64,000 nt of DNA from VAZQ01 sp035293945 (GTDB lineage Bacteria; Pseudomonadota; Alphaproteobacteria; Rhizobiales; Xanthobacteraceae): contig DATGLV010000041.1 of assembly GCA_035293945.1 (NCBI GenBank), positions 1 through 64,000 on the forward strand, given 5' to 3'. Position numbers and translations under genes: made by a program. Positions 16,888 to 25,618 of this stretch are shown one piece after another (position 1 is the first letter of the stretch; every line of letters starts with the position of its first letter). Below the pieces are notes generated by a model. That model ran no database searches and had not been told where the DNA came from. It was given only the letters and a program-made list of their open reading frames with translations.

Positions 16888-18162
16888 CTATAGGGCGGTG
16901 AGCTTCACGCCTCTGGTCTCCGGCAGCAGCAAGGCGGCGATCACGACCAACCCGTAGGCCGCCACGGCAAAAATCCCGATCGATTGGCCGAGCGGCAGAC
17001 TGGAGCTGAGCATGCCAACGAGAAGCGGATTCAGCGCGGCAATGCCGCGCCCGAAATTATAGGCAAAACCTTGCCCGGAGCCGCGCATGCGAGTGGGATA
17101 AAGCTCGGTCAAGAACGGTCCCATCCCGGAGAATATCCCCGAAGCAAAGAAGCCAAGCGGGAATCCGAGAAACAGCATAAGCGAGTCGTCCAGCGGAATT
17201 TGCGTGTAGCCGATGACGGTCAGGATCGAGCAGACCGCAAACAAAAAGAAATTCGAGCGGCGCCCGAACCTGTCGCTGAGCCAGGCGCTCACCCAATAGC
17301 CGATCAGCGAGCCGGTGATCACCACCGCGAGATAGCCGCCGGTTCCCAAGACGGTCAGGTGACGCTCGGTCCGCAGGAAAGTAGGCAACCAAGTGGTGAT
17401 CGCGTAGTAACCGCCCTGGGCACCGGTCGACAGCATGCAGGTCAAAACCGTCGTGCGCAGCATCGCCGGTGAAAGGATCTCGAGGAAGTTCGCGCTTTTG
17501 CCGGCGGCCGCCAGCCTCGCGCGGGTCTGTGCGAAGATCGGCGGCTCCTCGACGAAGCGCCGCACGAACAGGACGAGCAGGGCCGGCGTGAGTCCGCTCC
17601 AGAACAACGCCCGCCAGGCCCACTCCTGCGGCAGGGCATAGAAGAACAGCGTCGCGAGACAGGCAGCCACGGCCCAACCGAGCGCCCAGCCGCTCTGCAT
17701 GAAGCCGACCGCCTTGCCGCGATGCTCAGCGCGGACGACCTCGCCCATCAGCACGGCCGCAGCCGCCCATTCGCCGCCGAAGCCAAATCCCATCATGGCG
17801 CGCAGGCCGAAGAGCTGGACATAATTCTGTGCAAAGCCGCACAGGAAGGTGAAGCAGGCAAACCACGCGATGGTCAGCTGCAGGGTTCGCACGCGCCCAA
17901 TTCGATCCGACAGAGCGCCCGCGGACCAGCCTCCTATCGCCGATGCGAGCAATGTAGCCGTCCCGATCAAACCTGCATCCGCGTTGGTGACCGCAAAGGC
18001 GGAGACGATCGCCGGAATGGCGAATGAGAACATCTGGACGTCCATCGCATCCAGCATCCAGCCCCCGGTGCAGGCCCAGAAGGCATTGCGCTCCCGCGAG
18101 CTCATCTCCGCGTACCACGCGGTCGGATGATGCTCGGACATCATCGTTGCGGTTGTCGGCAT
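16888..18162 (-). CDS. MFS transporter (sugar/aromatic-acid:H+ symporter type)
   Basis: A 424-residue, 12-helix major facilitator. It shows WMLDAMDVQMF in helix 1, with the D-x-x-D pair used by organic-acid symporters, the loop 2-3 motif GALSDRIGRVRT, GFGFGGEWAAAAVLMGE in helix 4 and its second-half copy SAWLSDRFGRRSN. These fit the AAHS/SHS-like groups that import aromatic or small organic acids with protons. The substrate cannot be told from sequence. It may begin at ATG 18162 or at a Met seven codons later. It is divergent from the Dit1-like operon across a 237-base AT-rich region. Confidence 0.85.
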   Translation of the reverse strand: MPTTATMMSEHHPTAWYAEMSSRERNAFWACTGGWMLDAMDVQMFSFAIPAIVSAFAVTNADAGLIGTATLLASAIGGWSAGALSDRIGRVRTLQLTIAWFACFTFLCGFAQNYVQLFGLRAMMGFGFGGEWAAAAVLMGEVVRAEHRGKAVGFMQSGWALGWAVAACLATLFFYALPQEWAWRALFWSGLTPALLVLFVRRFVEEPPIFAQTRARLAAAGKSANFLEILSPAMLRTTVLTCMLSTGAQGGYYAITTWLPTFLRTERHLTVLGTGGYLAVVITGSLIGYWVSAWLSDRFGRRSNFFLFAVCSILTVIGYTQIPLDDSLMLFLGFPLGFFASGIFSGMGPFLTELYPTRMRGSGQGFAYNFGRGIAALNPLLVGMLSSSLPLGQSIGIFAVAAYGLVVIAALLLPETRGVKLTAL

Positions 18163-18399
18163 ATCCGGCCCTTCCCCGCTCCGGTGGCAGAATACCGGTC
18201 CTCACGCTTTCCTTGCCGAGCTCGCGTTTTGCACGCATCAGCAAGAATTACTAAGTTATGAATAACTGGCGAATATCAATGACAATCGCTCATTAACTAC
18301 GATTTCACTTCGACAAATGGTTAATATTGTCTAAATTCCACCCTTGATGGTACTCAACTATGGGTAAGTAATTCTTAACGGTACTGGCCGGGGGCAGCC
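18163..18399. promoter_or_regulatory. AT-rich divergent promoter region
   Basis: These 237 bases between the divergent MFS gene and the Dit1-like operon are markedly AT-rich against the surrounding GC-rich coding DNA. They contain TTAACTACGATTTC, GGTTAATATTGTC and TAATTCTTAAC. Promoters for both directions must lie here. No operator could be assigned with confidence. Confidence 0.55.
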
Positions 18400-19320
18400 G
18401 TGAGTAACGAGTTTGTTTGGTGCCGCGATGAAGTGCGTATTGGGGAAGCCAAGTCGACGAGCCTTCCCCAGTTCACCATAGGCCAGGCGGTCGCAAACGG
18501 CGAAGCCCGCCACCAGCGCATCCGTGACCTCCCGGTGCGGAGAGCGGATCGCCCGAACGAGAAGGCACGACGCGCCCATCCGGCGAGCAAGGCCGTTACG
18601 GCGGACGCCATCTTGCGCTCCTTCAACACCTGGGCGTTCAAGCGCGAGCAGCCCGCCGATCCACAGCTGTTGGCACAGGCCGTTGCCGAAGCAGTCACAC
18701 GCGGTGAGCCCGTCCCTTTCATCTTGTATTGGGGCAAAGGCCCGCGCGCCAAGGTGGGCGAACCCGAGATCACATGCCTCGACTATCTCGCGGCCTTCGC
18801 CGGGCGCGTGCGCGAGGTTTACGCAGCTGGCGCATCGGTCGAGCTGATCTTGACCGACACCCATGCCGCACTGAACGGTCACGCAGAACGGAGCGTCCAG
18901 CAATATTTTGCCGAGGTCGGCGCACATGCCGGCGCGCGCGGCTTCTCGACCAAGCTGCTCAGCGAGCTGACATGCGCCGCGCACGCCGCCGGCGCCCTCC
19001 GCATCGACCGCGAGGCGGCGCCGGACGAAGTGATCCTGCAGCGCCTGTCGACTAGCGCCGGCAAGTGGTATCGGGGCGAAGGCACCACGCGCGACGGCGC
19101 GCTCAAATATTTTCAGATGAACATGATCGAGAAGCGCGCGGTCGAGTTCGCATTTCCACGCGCGATCTTCATCACGTTCAATGGCAGCCAGCTGCGGTGC
19201 CTTTTCCCGGACCGACTGCCCATCTTCTACATGTACTCTTTGCGGCGCGGCGTCAGCGTCAAGCCTTGGTTCTTGCCCGCCGCCGGCCCCGAGAATCCCG
19301 AACACGTCGATCTGACCTGA
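18400..19320 (+). CDS. Dit1/PvcA-like protein (possible isonitrile synthase relative)
   Basis: A 306-residue cytoplasmic protein without leader, read from a GTG preceded by a G-rich stretch. From residue 70 its layout parallels the Dit1/PvcA/IsnA isonitrile-synthase family. GEPVPFILYWGKGPR (102-116) sits where PvcA has an FILPxFPxKSPN segment. CLDYL-x-FAGRVREVY then GASVELILTDTHA (126-156) sits where PvcA has L-x2-LC-x2-I-x3-Y, PGA and SDG. FPRAIFITFNGSQLRCLFP (252-270) sits where PvcA has FPRAVRLSIHPQ. Isonitrile synthases convert Tyr or Trp with ribulose-5-phosphate. Here the SDG site reads TDTH, so the chemistry may differ. Residues 1-65 look unstructured, so the true start may be later. 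pxpB follows after 14 bases. The homology is my inference from pattern memory, not a search. Confidence 0.5.
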   Translation: MSNEFVWCRDEVRIGEAKSTSLPQFTIGQAVANGEARHQRIRDLPVRRADRPNEKARRAHPASKAVTADAILRSFNTWAFKREQPADPQLLAQAVAEAVTRGEPVPFILYWGKGPRAKVGEPEITCLDYLAAFAGRVREVYAAGASVELILTDTHAALNGHAERSVQQYFAEVGAHAGARGFSTKLLSELTCAAHAAGALRIDREAAPDEVILQRLSTSAGKWYRGEGTTRDGALKYFQMNMIEKRAVEFAFPRAIFITFNGSQLRCLFPDRLPIFYMYSLRRGVSVKPWFLPAAGPENPEHVDLT

Positions 19321-19334
19321 CCGCCTCCCACTGG

Positions 19335-20081
19335 ATGCCGGCCATGCCGCAGTTCAAGGTGCTTCCCGCCGGCGACACCGCGCTCGTGGTCGAGTTCGGC
19401 GAAACGATCGACCGGAACTTGAGCGCCCAGGTGCTGGCGCTCGCCCACCGGCTCAAGCAGGAACAGCCCGATGGCGTGATCGAGACCGTGCCGACGTTCC
19501 GTTCGCTGATGATCCATTACGATCCGCTGATTGCGCCGTTCGCTTCGCTGTCGGCGCGGATCGCCGCGCTCCTGAAAGATACACGGCCGCTGCTGCAGCC
19601 GGCTCGGCTGTGGTCTTTGCCCGTCTGCTATGAGGAAGAGTTCGGCTTCGATCTCAGCGACGTCGCCGCACGCACCGGCCTCTCGCCCGCAGATGTGATC
19701 GAGCGGCACAGCTCCATCACCTACCACGTCTACATGCTCGGCTTCCTGCCCGGCCAGGCCTACATGGGCGATCTTCCCGCGGAATTCGACCTGCGCCGGC
19801 GCGACACGCCGCGCACCCGGATCCCTGCGGGATCGCTTGCGGTCGCGGCGCGGATGACTTGCATCTTTCCCCTGGAAACGCCTTGCGGCTGGCACGTGAT
19901 CGGCCGTTCGCCGGTGCCGCTGTGGCGGCACGGGCCTGCGGCTTCGGCCCTGCTCGCCCCCGGCGACAAAGTTTCTTTCACGCCGGTCTCGATGCGGGAA
20001 TACGCAGCACTCTCGGCCAGGGCTATCGACGGCGCACTCGAGATCACGCCGCGTGACATCGCGGTCGAGGCGGCCGCATGA
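19335..20081 (+). CDS. pxpB: 5-oxoprolinase subunit PxpB (KipI-like)
   Basis: A 248-residue protein of the PxpB/KipI/allophanate-hydrolase-subunit-1 family, about the usual 230-250 residues. Marks are FKVLPAGDTALVVEFGE, LWSLPVCYEEEFGFDL, HSSITYHVYMLGFLPGQAYMG and TPRTRIPAGSLAVA. Known PxpABC enzymes hydrolyse 5-oxoproline to glutamate with ATP, and PxpB and PxpC form the ATP-using part. The ATG at 19335 was chosen; MPQ at 19344 is an alternative. Its end overlaps pxpC by four bases (ATGA), which indicates coupled translation. pxpA is not in the window, which is unusual for a 5-oxoprolinase locus. Confidence 0.88.
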   Translation: MPAMPQFKVLPAGDTALVVEFGETIDRNLSAQVLALAHRLKQEQPDGVIETVPTFRSLMIHYDPLIAPFASLSARIAALLKDTRPLLQPARLWSLPVCYEEEFGFDLSDVAARTGLSPADVIERHSSITYHVYMLGFLPGQAYMGDLPAEFDLRRRDTPRTRIPAGSLAVAARMTCIFPLETPCGWHVIGRSPVPLWRHGPAASALLAPGDKVSFTPVSMREYAALSARAIDGALEITPRDIAVEAAA

Positions 20082-21187
20082 GAACTCATGGAATGAGTGG
20101 GCCGTACATGGGGCAGGAACTTCCGATCGACGATGCGAATGTGAGTTTTCCGTGCCTGCGCGTGCTCGCGGGAGGGCTTCTAACTACCATCCAGGATTTG
20201 GGCCGCGCCGGTTACCAGCACCTCGGCATTCCGCCGAGCGGCGCGCTGGACCCGGTGAGCCTGCAGGCCGCCAATGCATTGGTCGGCAATCCGCCCGGGG
20301 CGGCAGCGCTTGAGATCGCTTATCTGGGTCCGACGCTCGCGGTCGAGGCTGGAAGCGTTCGCGTCGCCCTCGCCGGCGGCGCAGCACCGATCGAGATTTC
20401 CGCCGCCGACGGCACGACCAGGCACGAGGAAAACCTGCGCAGCTTTTGCTTGCGCCGCGGCGACCGGCTTCGCATCGGTTCGCTGGCACAGGCCGCGGTG
20501 CTCTATCTCGCCGCCGAGGGCGGATTCGACATTTCGCCGGTGCTCGGCAGCGCCTCGACATACATCCGCGGCGCCTTCGGCGGGCTTGGTGGGCGGGCGC
20601 TCGGCGCTGGCGATCGCGTCCCGCTCGCGCGCGCATTTGCGAGCCAGCGCGGGGACTACCGGCTCGATGGGCTTGACTTGAGCTTGCCCAAGCGCATTCG
20701 CGTGATCGCAGGCCCGCAATGCGACTATTTCTCTGAGGGCACGGTGTCTCGCTTTTTTTCCGGCGAATATAGGGTGGCGCCCGGCTCCGATCGCATGGGG
20801 ATGCGGCTTGAAGGTCCGCGCCTTGAACATCTGCGCGGCGCCGACATCACTTCCGACGGCGTCGCCACAGGTTCGATCCAGGTGCCGGGTGACGGCGCGC
20901 CCATCGTGCTCTTGGCCGACCGGCAGACGACCGGCGGCTACCCGAAGATCGCGACTGTCATCTCGGCGGACCTGCCAGCGCTCGGCCGGCTCCCGATCGG
21001 AGCCAAGCTCTCCTTCGCGCCGGTCACCATGGAGGTTGCCGAGTCCGCGCGGCGCGCCCTCTACGAAGATATGCGCAATCTGTTCGCACGCGTCGTCCCG
21101 CTGGATAAGCCCGGTGACGTCGTTGACCGATTGTTTGATTGCAACCTCATCAGCGGCGTCACGGACGCGCGCAGGCCGGTCGCATAG
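20078..21187 (+). CDS. pxpC: 5-oxoprolinase subunit PxpC (KipA-like, biotin-dependent carboxyltransferase-type)
   Basis: A 369-residue PxpC/KipA/allophanate-hydrolase-subunit-2 protein. Marks are GGLLTTIQDLGRAGYQHLGIPPSG, AANALVGNPPGAAALEI, GGLGGRALGAGDRVPL and the C-terminal TGSIQVPGDGAPIVLLADR with QTTGGYPKIATVI. It overlaps pxpB by four bases. Several start codons are available; MSGPYM or MGQEL, 5 and 10 codons in, are alternatives. Together with PxpB it would handle ATP-driven attack on a cyclic amide. Since pxpA is missing, the pair may work with a distant PxpA or on another lactam made in this operon. Confidence 0.88.
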   Translation: MRTHGMSGPYMGQELPIDDANVSFPCLRVLAGGLLTTIQDLGRAGYQHLGIPPSGALDPVSLQAANALVGNPPGAAALEIAYLGPTLAVEAGSVRVALAGGAAPIEISAADGTTRHEENLRSFCLRRGDRLRIGSLAQAAVLYLAAEGGFDISPVLGSASTYIRGAFGGLGGRALGAGDRVPLARAFASQRGDYRLDGLDLSLPKRIRVIAGPQCDYFSEGTVSRFFSGEYRVAPGSDRMGMRLEGPRLEHLRGADITSDGVATGSIQVPGDGAPIVLLADRQTTGGYPKIATVISADLPALGRLPIGAKLSFAPVTMEVAESARRALYEDMRNLFARVVPLDKPGDVVDRLFDCNLISGVTDARRPVA

Positions 21188-21230
21188 ACCTGAGCAAAAG
21201 AACTCAGATCATGATCCGGCGGAAGCGCAA

Positions 21231-22190
21231 ATGAGTGAAGCCTCGGGCAAGAGCCGAACGAGAACGATCGGCCAATTGCGCAGCGCGCGCCTCGCCGAGG
21301 TCCCGCGCGGCATCCTCTGCATGATTGCAGCCAGTCTCGCCTTTGCGGCCTCGAGCGCTATCGCCAAGTGGGCGGTCGCCAACTATCCGGTCGGCGAGGT
21401 GATGTTCCTGCGCTCGTTTTCCTCGTTTGTCGCCTGCGCGATCTTCGTCCTTCCGGTGAGCGGCCTTAGCGTCTACGCAACGCGAAGGCCGCGCGACCAT
21501 CTGGCACGCGGGCTCTCGCAATCGATTTCGCAGACCTTCACTGTGCTGGCGCTCGGCCTGATGCCGCTCGCAGGCGCCATCGCCATCAACTTCTCGGCCC
21601 CGCTCTGGTCCGCGCTTCTGTCGGTCATCTGGCTTAAGGAGCGGGCGGGTCCGGCGCGCTGGAGCGCTCTGCTGTTCGGCTTCTGCGGCGTGCTGATCGT
21701 GACGCATCCAGGAGCAGATTCGATTCAGCTCGGCGCGCTGTTTGCACTGGCCAATGCCGTCATGTACGGGAGCGTCACGGTAGCGGTGCGCGGCATGACC
21801 AAGACCGAATCCTCGAATACGCTGTTGATGTGGCAGATGACGACCATCGCGGCCTTGCACGCGCTGCTTCTCGTCTTCGGCATCAAGCAACCAACTCCGG
21901 CCGATGCCGGCCTCCTCATCGCCAGCGGGATCGCCAACGCAATCGGGCAGTATCTCTGGACCAAGGCGCTCCATCTCGCGCCCACCGCTGCAGTCTCGCC
22001 GTTCTACTACTTCCTGCTCGTCTGGGCGATGCTGATCGGCTTCGTGGTTTGGGGGGATGTACCCTCTTTGGGCCTCCTCCTCGGCTCGGGGATCGTAGTC
22101 GCCTCCGGGCTCTTCCTGCTTTGGCACGAGGCGCGCCGCACGCCGCCCGCGCCGGTGGTGCTGCCCGCCGCGCGCGGGGCACGGCCGTAA
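21231..22190 (+). CDS. EamA/DMT-superfamily transporter
   Basis: A 319-residue, ten-helix drug/metabolite transporter with two EamA repeats: GILCMIAASLAFAASSAIAKW to about residue 145, and QLGALFALANAVMYGSVTVAV to about residue 300. Members export amino acids, metabolites or cofactors. The ATG at 21231 was chosen over a longer frame that runs back inside pxpC. It follows pxpC by 43 bases on the same strand, so it is probably the last gene of the 18400-22190 operon and could move its product or precursor across the inner membrane. It converges on the GGDEF-EAL gene, with 34 bases between the two stop codons. Confidence 0.85.
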   Translation: MSEASGKSRTRTIGQLRSARLAEVPRGILCMIAASLAFAASSAIAKWAVANYPVGEVMFLRSFSSFVACAIFVLPVSGLSVYATRRPRDHLARGLSQSISQTFTVLALGLMPLAGAIAINFSAPLWSALLSVIWLKERAGPARWSALLFGFCGVLIVTHPGADSIQLGALFALANAVMYGSVTVAVRGMTKTESSNTLLMWQMTTIAALHALLLVFGIKQPTPADAGLLIASGIANAIGQYLWTKALHLAPTAAVSPFYYFLLVWAMLIGFVVWGDVPSLGLLLGSGIVVASGLFLLWHEARRTPPAPVVLPAARGARP

Positions 22191-22224
22191 GCTGGACGGT
22201 GCTCGATGGCTGCCCCTTGCACAT

Positions 22225-24882
22225 TCAAGCCGCGAGCGTCTTTACTGCCCCGCGGTGCTGCAAAAGTTCGGTGAGCCCCTCGCCCGGAACCGGCTCGCCG
22301 AACAAATAGCCCTGCGCTTCGTCGCAGCCGAGGCCCGCGAGGACGCGCCTCTGCTCCTCGGTCTCCACACCTTCCGCCGTTGCGATCATCCCCAAGGCAG
22401 TGGCGATGCTGACCACCGCCTGCACGATGACGATGTGCTCGGTATCGAACCCGAGATCGGAGACGAAGACGCGGTCCACCTTGATCTTGTCGAACGGGAA
22501 GCTGCGCAAATAGCTGAGTGAAGAGTAGCCGGTGCCGAAATCATCCATGGAGATGCGAATTCCGAGATGCTTCAGCCGGCGCAAGGCAGTCAGGGTCGCT
22601 TCGCCGCTGTCCATGAAGACACGTTCGGTGATCTCTAGCTCCAGCCGGCCGGGGGCCAGGCCGGTATCCGCGAGCACCCGTTCGATCGTCCGCAGCAGAT
22701 TTGGGTCGGAGAACTGAACCGGCGAAAGATTAACAGCGATCCGCAGGGTGTCGGGCCAGTCGGCCGCGCGGCGGCAAGCCTCGGCAAGGACCCATTCGCC
22801 GAGCTGGAGGATGAGGCCGCTGTCCTCGGCGACTGGAATAAAGGCTGTCGGCGACACAATGCCCTTGGTCGGGTGGTCCCATCGCACCAATGCTTCGAAG
22901 CCGGTGATCACATCGCGCCGCAGGTCGACGATCGGCTGATAGTACAATTGCAGGTCTTTGCGCTCGATGGCATCACGCAGGTCGACCTCCATCTGCCGGC
23001 GCTCGTTGAACTCCTTGCTCATGGAGCTGTGGTAAAATTTGTAGCTGCCGCGGCCGCCCGCTTTCACGGCGTAGAGGGCAAGATCGGCGGCGATCAGAAG
23101 GTCGTCCGGCGTGTCACCGTCGCCCGGCCCCACGGCAATGCCGATGCTGATGCTGCTGCGGATCTGGTAGCCGTCGATCTCATAAGGTTGATCGACCGCC
23201 TGCACCAGTCGGCTCGCCAGCATCTCCACCTCCCGACAGGAATCCAGCGACGGCACCATAATGGCGAACTCATCGCCTCCGAGGCGTGCCAGCTCATCAT
23301 TGGACCGCAAACATGATTTCAGCCGGTTCGCCACGTCGCGCAGCAGAAGATCGCCGACCCGGTGGCCGAGCGTGTCGTTTATGACCTTGAAGCGGTCGAG
23401 ATCGAGGAAAAGCACGGCGAATTCCCGGCCGTGAGAACTGGCCGCCGCCGGATGACCTCGCTCTTGATTCGTGCGTTCGAGGGCCGCACGAAACACCCGC
23501 CTGTTCGGCAGGCCGGTGAGCGGGTCTTCGGAGGCGAGCCGCGCCACATGCGCTTCCGCCTCCCATCGCTTGGTGATGTCAGTGAACGTCTGCACGAAGC
23601 CGCCGTCGTCAAGACGTCCGCTGCGTATCTCCAGCACCGTTCCATTGCCCATCGCGCATTCGGAAACGCTGAGCTCTCCCGGCGCGACCGGGACCATCTC
23701 GAGCGCCGGTGGCCGCCTGTCGCCAACGACGGCACCCATCTCCACATGACCGTTCCGTGCCTGGTGCGCGATAAGTTGATCATAGCTCGGCGGCGAGTTG
23801 ACGAGCTCGGCAGGCAGACCCAGCAACTCGCCGCATCGGCTGTTGATAACGGGAATCTCCTGGTCCTTGGTCACCAGCATGATGCCCTGGCTCATGTTCT
23901 CCAGCGTGCGCTGAAGATGCTGCGCTTTCTGCTCTGCCGCCGCCTCGGTCCGCAGAATCTGCTCCATGGCAGCCAACAGGATTAGGGTCAGCACAATTCC
24001 GGCCGTGGTATTGATCTCGAGCGTCGACCAGGAAGCGCGATGGATCTCGCTCTCGTTCGCGCTGACGCTCAGCCAGAGTGGCTCACCTCGCACCTTGCGA
24101 ATGGTGACCAGGCGCAACTCACCTGCGGCATCGACGTCTTGAAATGTCGCGTTGGCGCCAAGCTGCATCTGCGCGAAGATCTTGTTGCCTTCGAGATTCT
24201 GTCCCAATGCGAAGCCATTGCCGGTCCCGCCGCTCGAACGAACGATTCCATCAGCGCCGATGAGCGAGATGGATGCCGAAGGCCCAAAATCGATCTTGTC
24301 GTAGAACTCGGTCAGATGCTCGGGATTGAGCGAGGCTACCACCACGCCGGCGAACGAGCCGTCCGGGTTGGAGATACGCCGGGAGAACTGCACCGACCAT
24401 TTCTTGCTGACGCGGCCAACCATGGGCTTGCTGATGAACAGCTCGTCAGCCGGGTCGTTGACATGAACCTTGAAGTGCTCGCGGTCGCTCAGATCCGTGG
24501 GCGGCGTAGGTTGCGGCCCGACATTCGAGGCGCGCAAGATGCCTTTCTCGTCGATGACCGCGACCTGGACGATGATCTCGCTCAGCACGTCGGTGGTGCG
24601 GACTATGGTGCCTAGATCGGTGCTGTCCTTGCGCTGCTCGATGTTGCCGCGCAAGTAGAGGAGGGCTTTGTCGATCTCTCCGATCGAGCGAAGCACGTTC
24701 TCCTCGAATATCATCGCGAAATTGCGGTTGGTCCGCTCCGCTTCGCGCTGATCGCTTTGATAGTCTTCGGAATATTTGACGGCGATGCCGATCCAGATCA
24801 GCGCAATGATGGCGAAGCCGAGAACCGCCGAGCTCCGGCGTTCAGCCAATAGCCTGGGCAATTGCCAGACATGCAAGTTCAT
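22225..24882 (-). CDS. membrane dCACHE-PAS-GGDEF-EAL cyclic-di-GMP protein
   Basis: An 885-residue protein. Order: membrane helix (about 19-37), periplasmic double-CACHE sensor with SDREHFKVHVNDPADELFISKP (in part), a second helix near 290-310, PAS (NMSQGIMLVTKDQEIPVIN-type), GGDEF (motif at 535-539) and EAL (Glu663 in FEALVRW). VNLSPVQF, ITERVF, DDFGTGYSSLSYL and AEGVETEEQ are all present, so both catalytic sites look intact. It differs from the protein at 13922 in lacking HAMP and in its sensor. No good ribosome site precedes ATG 24882. It lies alone, with a long gene-poor stretch upstream of its start. Confidence 0.9.
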   Translation of the reverse strand: MNLHVWQLPRLLAERRSSAVLGFAIIALIWIGIAVKYSEDYQSDQREAERTNRNFAMIFEENVLRSIGEIDKALLYLRGNIEQRKDSTDLGTIVRTTDVLSEIIVQVAVIDEKGILRASNVGPQPTPPTDLSDREHFKVHVNDPADELFISKPMVGRVSKKWSVQFSRRISNPDGSFAGVVVASLNPEHLTEFYDKIDFGPSASISLIGADGIVRSSGGTGNGFALGQNLEGNKIFAQMQLGANATFQDVDAAGELRLVTIRKVRGEPLWLSVSANESEIHRASWSTLEINTTAGIVLTLILLAAMEQILRTEAAAEQKAQHLQRTLENMSQGIMLVTKDQEIPVINSRCGELLGLPAELVNSPPSYDQLIAHQARNGHVEMGAVVGDRRPPALEMVPVAPGELSVSECAMGNGTVLEIRSGRLDDGGFVQTFTDITKRWEAEAHVARLASEDPLTGLPNRRVFRAALERTNQERGHPAAASSHGREFAVLFLDLDRFKVINDTLGHRVGDLLLRDVANRLKSCLRSNDELARLGGDEFAIMVPSLDSCREVEMLASRLVQAVDQPYEIDGYQIRSSISIGIAVGPGDGDTPDDLLIAADLALYAVKAGGRGSYKFYHSSMSKEFNERRQMEVDLRDAIERKDLQLYYQPIVDLRRDVITGFEALVRWDHPTKGIVSPTAFIPVAEDSGLILQLGEWVLAEACRRAADWPDTLRIAVNLSPVQFSDPNLLRTIERVLADTGLAPGRLELEITERVFMDSGEATLTALRRLKHLGIRISMDDFGTGYSSLSYLRSFPFDKIKVDRVFVSDLGFDTEHIVIVQAVVSIATALGMIATAEGVETEEQRRVLAGLGCDEAQGYLFGEPVPGEGLTELLQHRGAVKTLAA

Positions 24883-25618
24883 GGCAACGACAGCCCGTAA
24901 TTATACTGATCGGACGCTAACGGCCGCGGGTTTCGTCTCCATTAATTGCGCCGTGCAGAGATAGAATGTTTGGGCAACAAACACTTAATCTTAAGCACCT
25001 CCCAGGCTCCAAATCCGCCCGCGACGGTGCATTTCAATGGCTGAACAAACGCAAAGAACTGATTTCACGCAGTCAAAACGCTTGGCGCGCACGCAGCTGG
25101 TTGGCCGCCGCTGCGTGCGCGCACTGGGAGGGCAGCAAGGTTCGGGGGGACCCGCCTCTCCCGGATACCTCCCTCGGGGAAAGGGAGGAGTCTTCCGGCG
25201 GAACGATCTTGCCATTGGAAGCACCACGATGGGCCTCGGGCATGTGCTTGGAATGCGGTTGGCCTTGGCCGACCTTCTACCCGCCTCGCAAAGTGTTCCC
25301 TCTGGTTCGACCATCCACGCCCTCTGTTTGGGCTTTTGCGTCGCTCCGGGCGAGCGTGAAATTCGCCAATCTTCCGCCGTGGGCTGCCCAAATCCGCCTT
25401 GCGGAGTCGGGGCTTGTGCGGATATGTGAGGGATTGCGGCTAGTCTCCGGCTGGGGCGGCTGGCGTCGGTCTGGCGCAACCTGAGAAACGTCGGCGCCGA
25501 TGCGCCGAATGGGGACCGGCAAGAATTTGATTTTGCGCCTTTTTTCGATTTGGCGCCCCCCTGCTCGAGAGCGCGGTGGGAGCTCCAAGTTCGGCGGCAC
25601 GGGGTGCCTGGGGCAGGG
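24883..25618. other. 736-base region without a convincing gene
   Basis: The first 100 bases carry AT-rich promoter-like sequence for the GGDEF-EAL gene. From about 25080 to 25480 the DNA is open in several frames on both strands, but no reading frame has a ribosome site or a family resemblance. It holds a short inverted repeat, CTCCCTCGGGG/AAAGGGAG-like, near 25170-25190. It may be a degenerate repeat or a decayed gene. I saw no tRNA-like fold. Confidence 0.5.

Noticed and set aside
18296..18399. CtrA-like sites (TTAA-N7-TTAA) before the Dit1-like operon
   Set aside because: TTAA-rich pieces are present, but none matches the full consensus; AT-rich promoter sequence is enough to explain them.
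18358..19305. 315-codon minus-strand frame opposite the Dit1-like gene
   Set aside because: Either strand is open, but only the plus strand gives the ordered Dit1/PvcA-like motifs and continues with short spacing into pxpB. The minus product is low-complexity.
24966..25484. 172-codon plus-strand frame in the gene-free region
   Set aside because: No ribosome site or recognisable domain, and overlapping frames on both strands are equally open.
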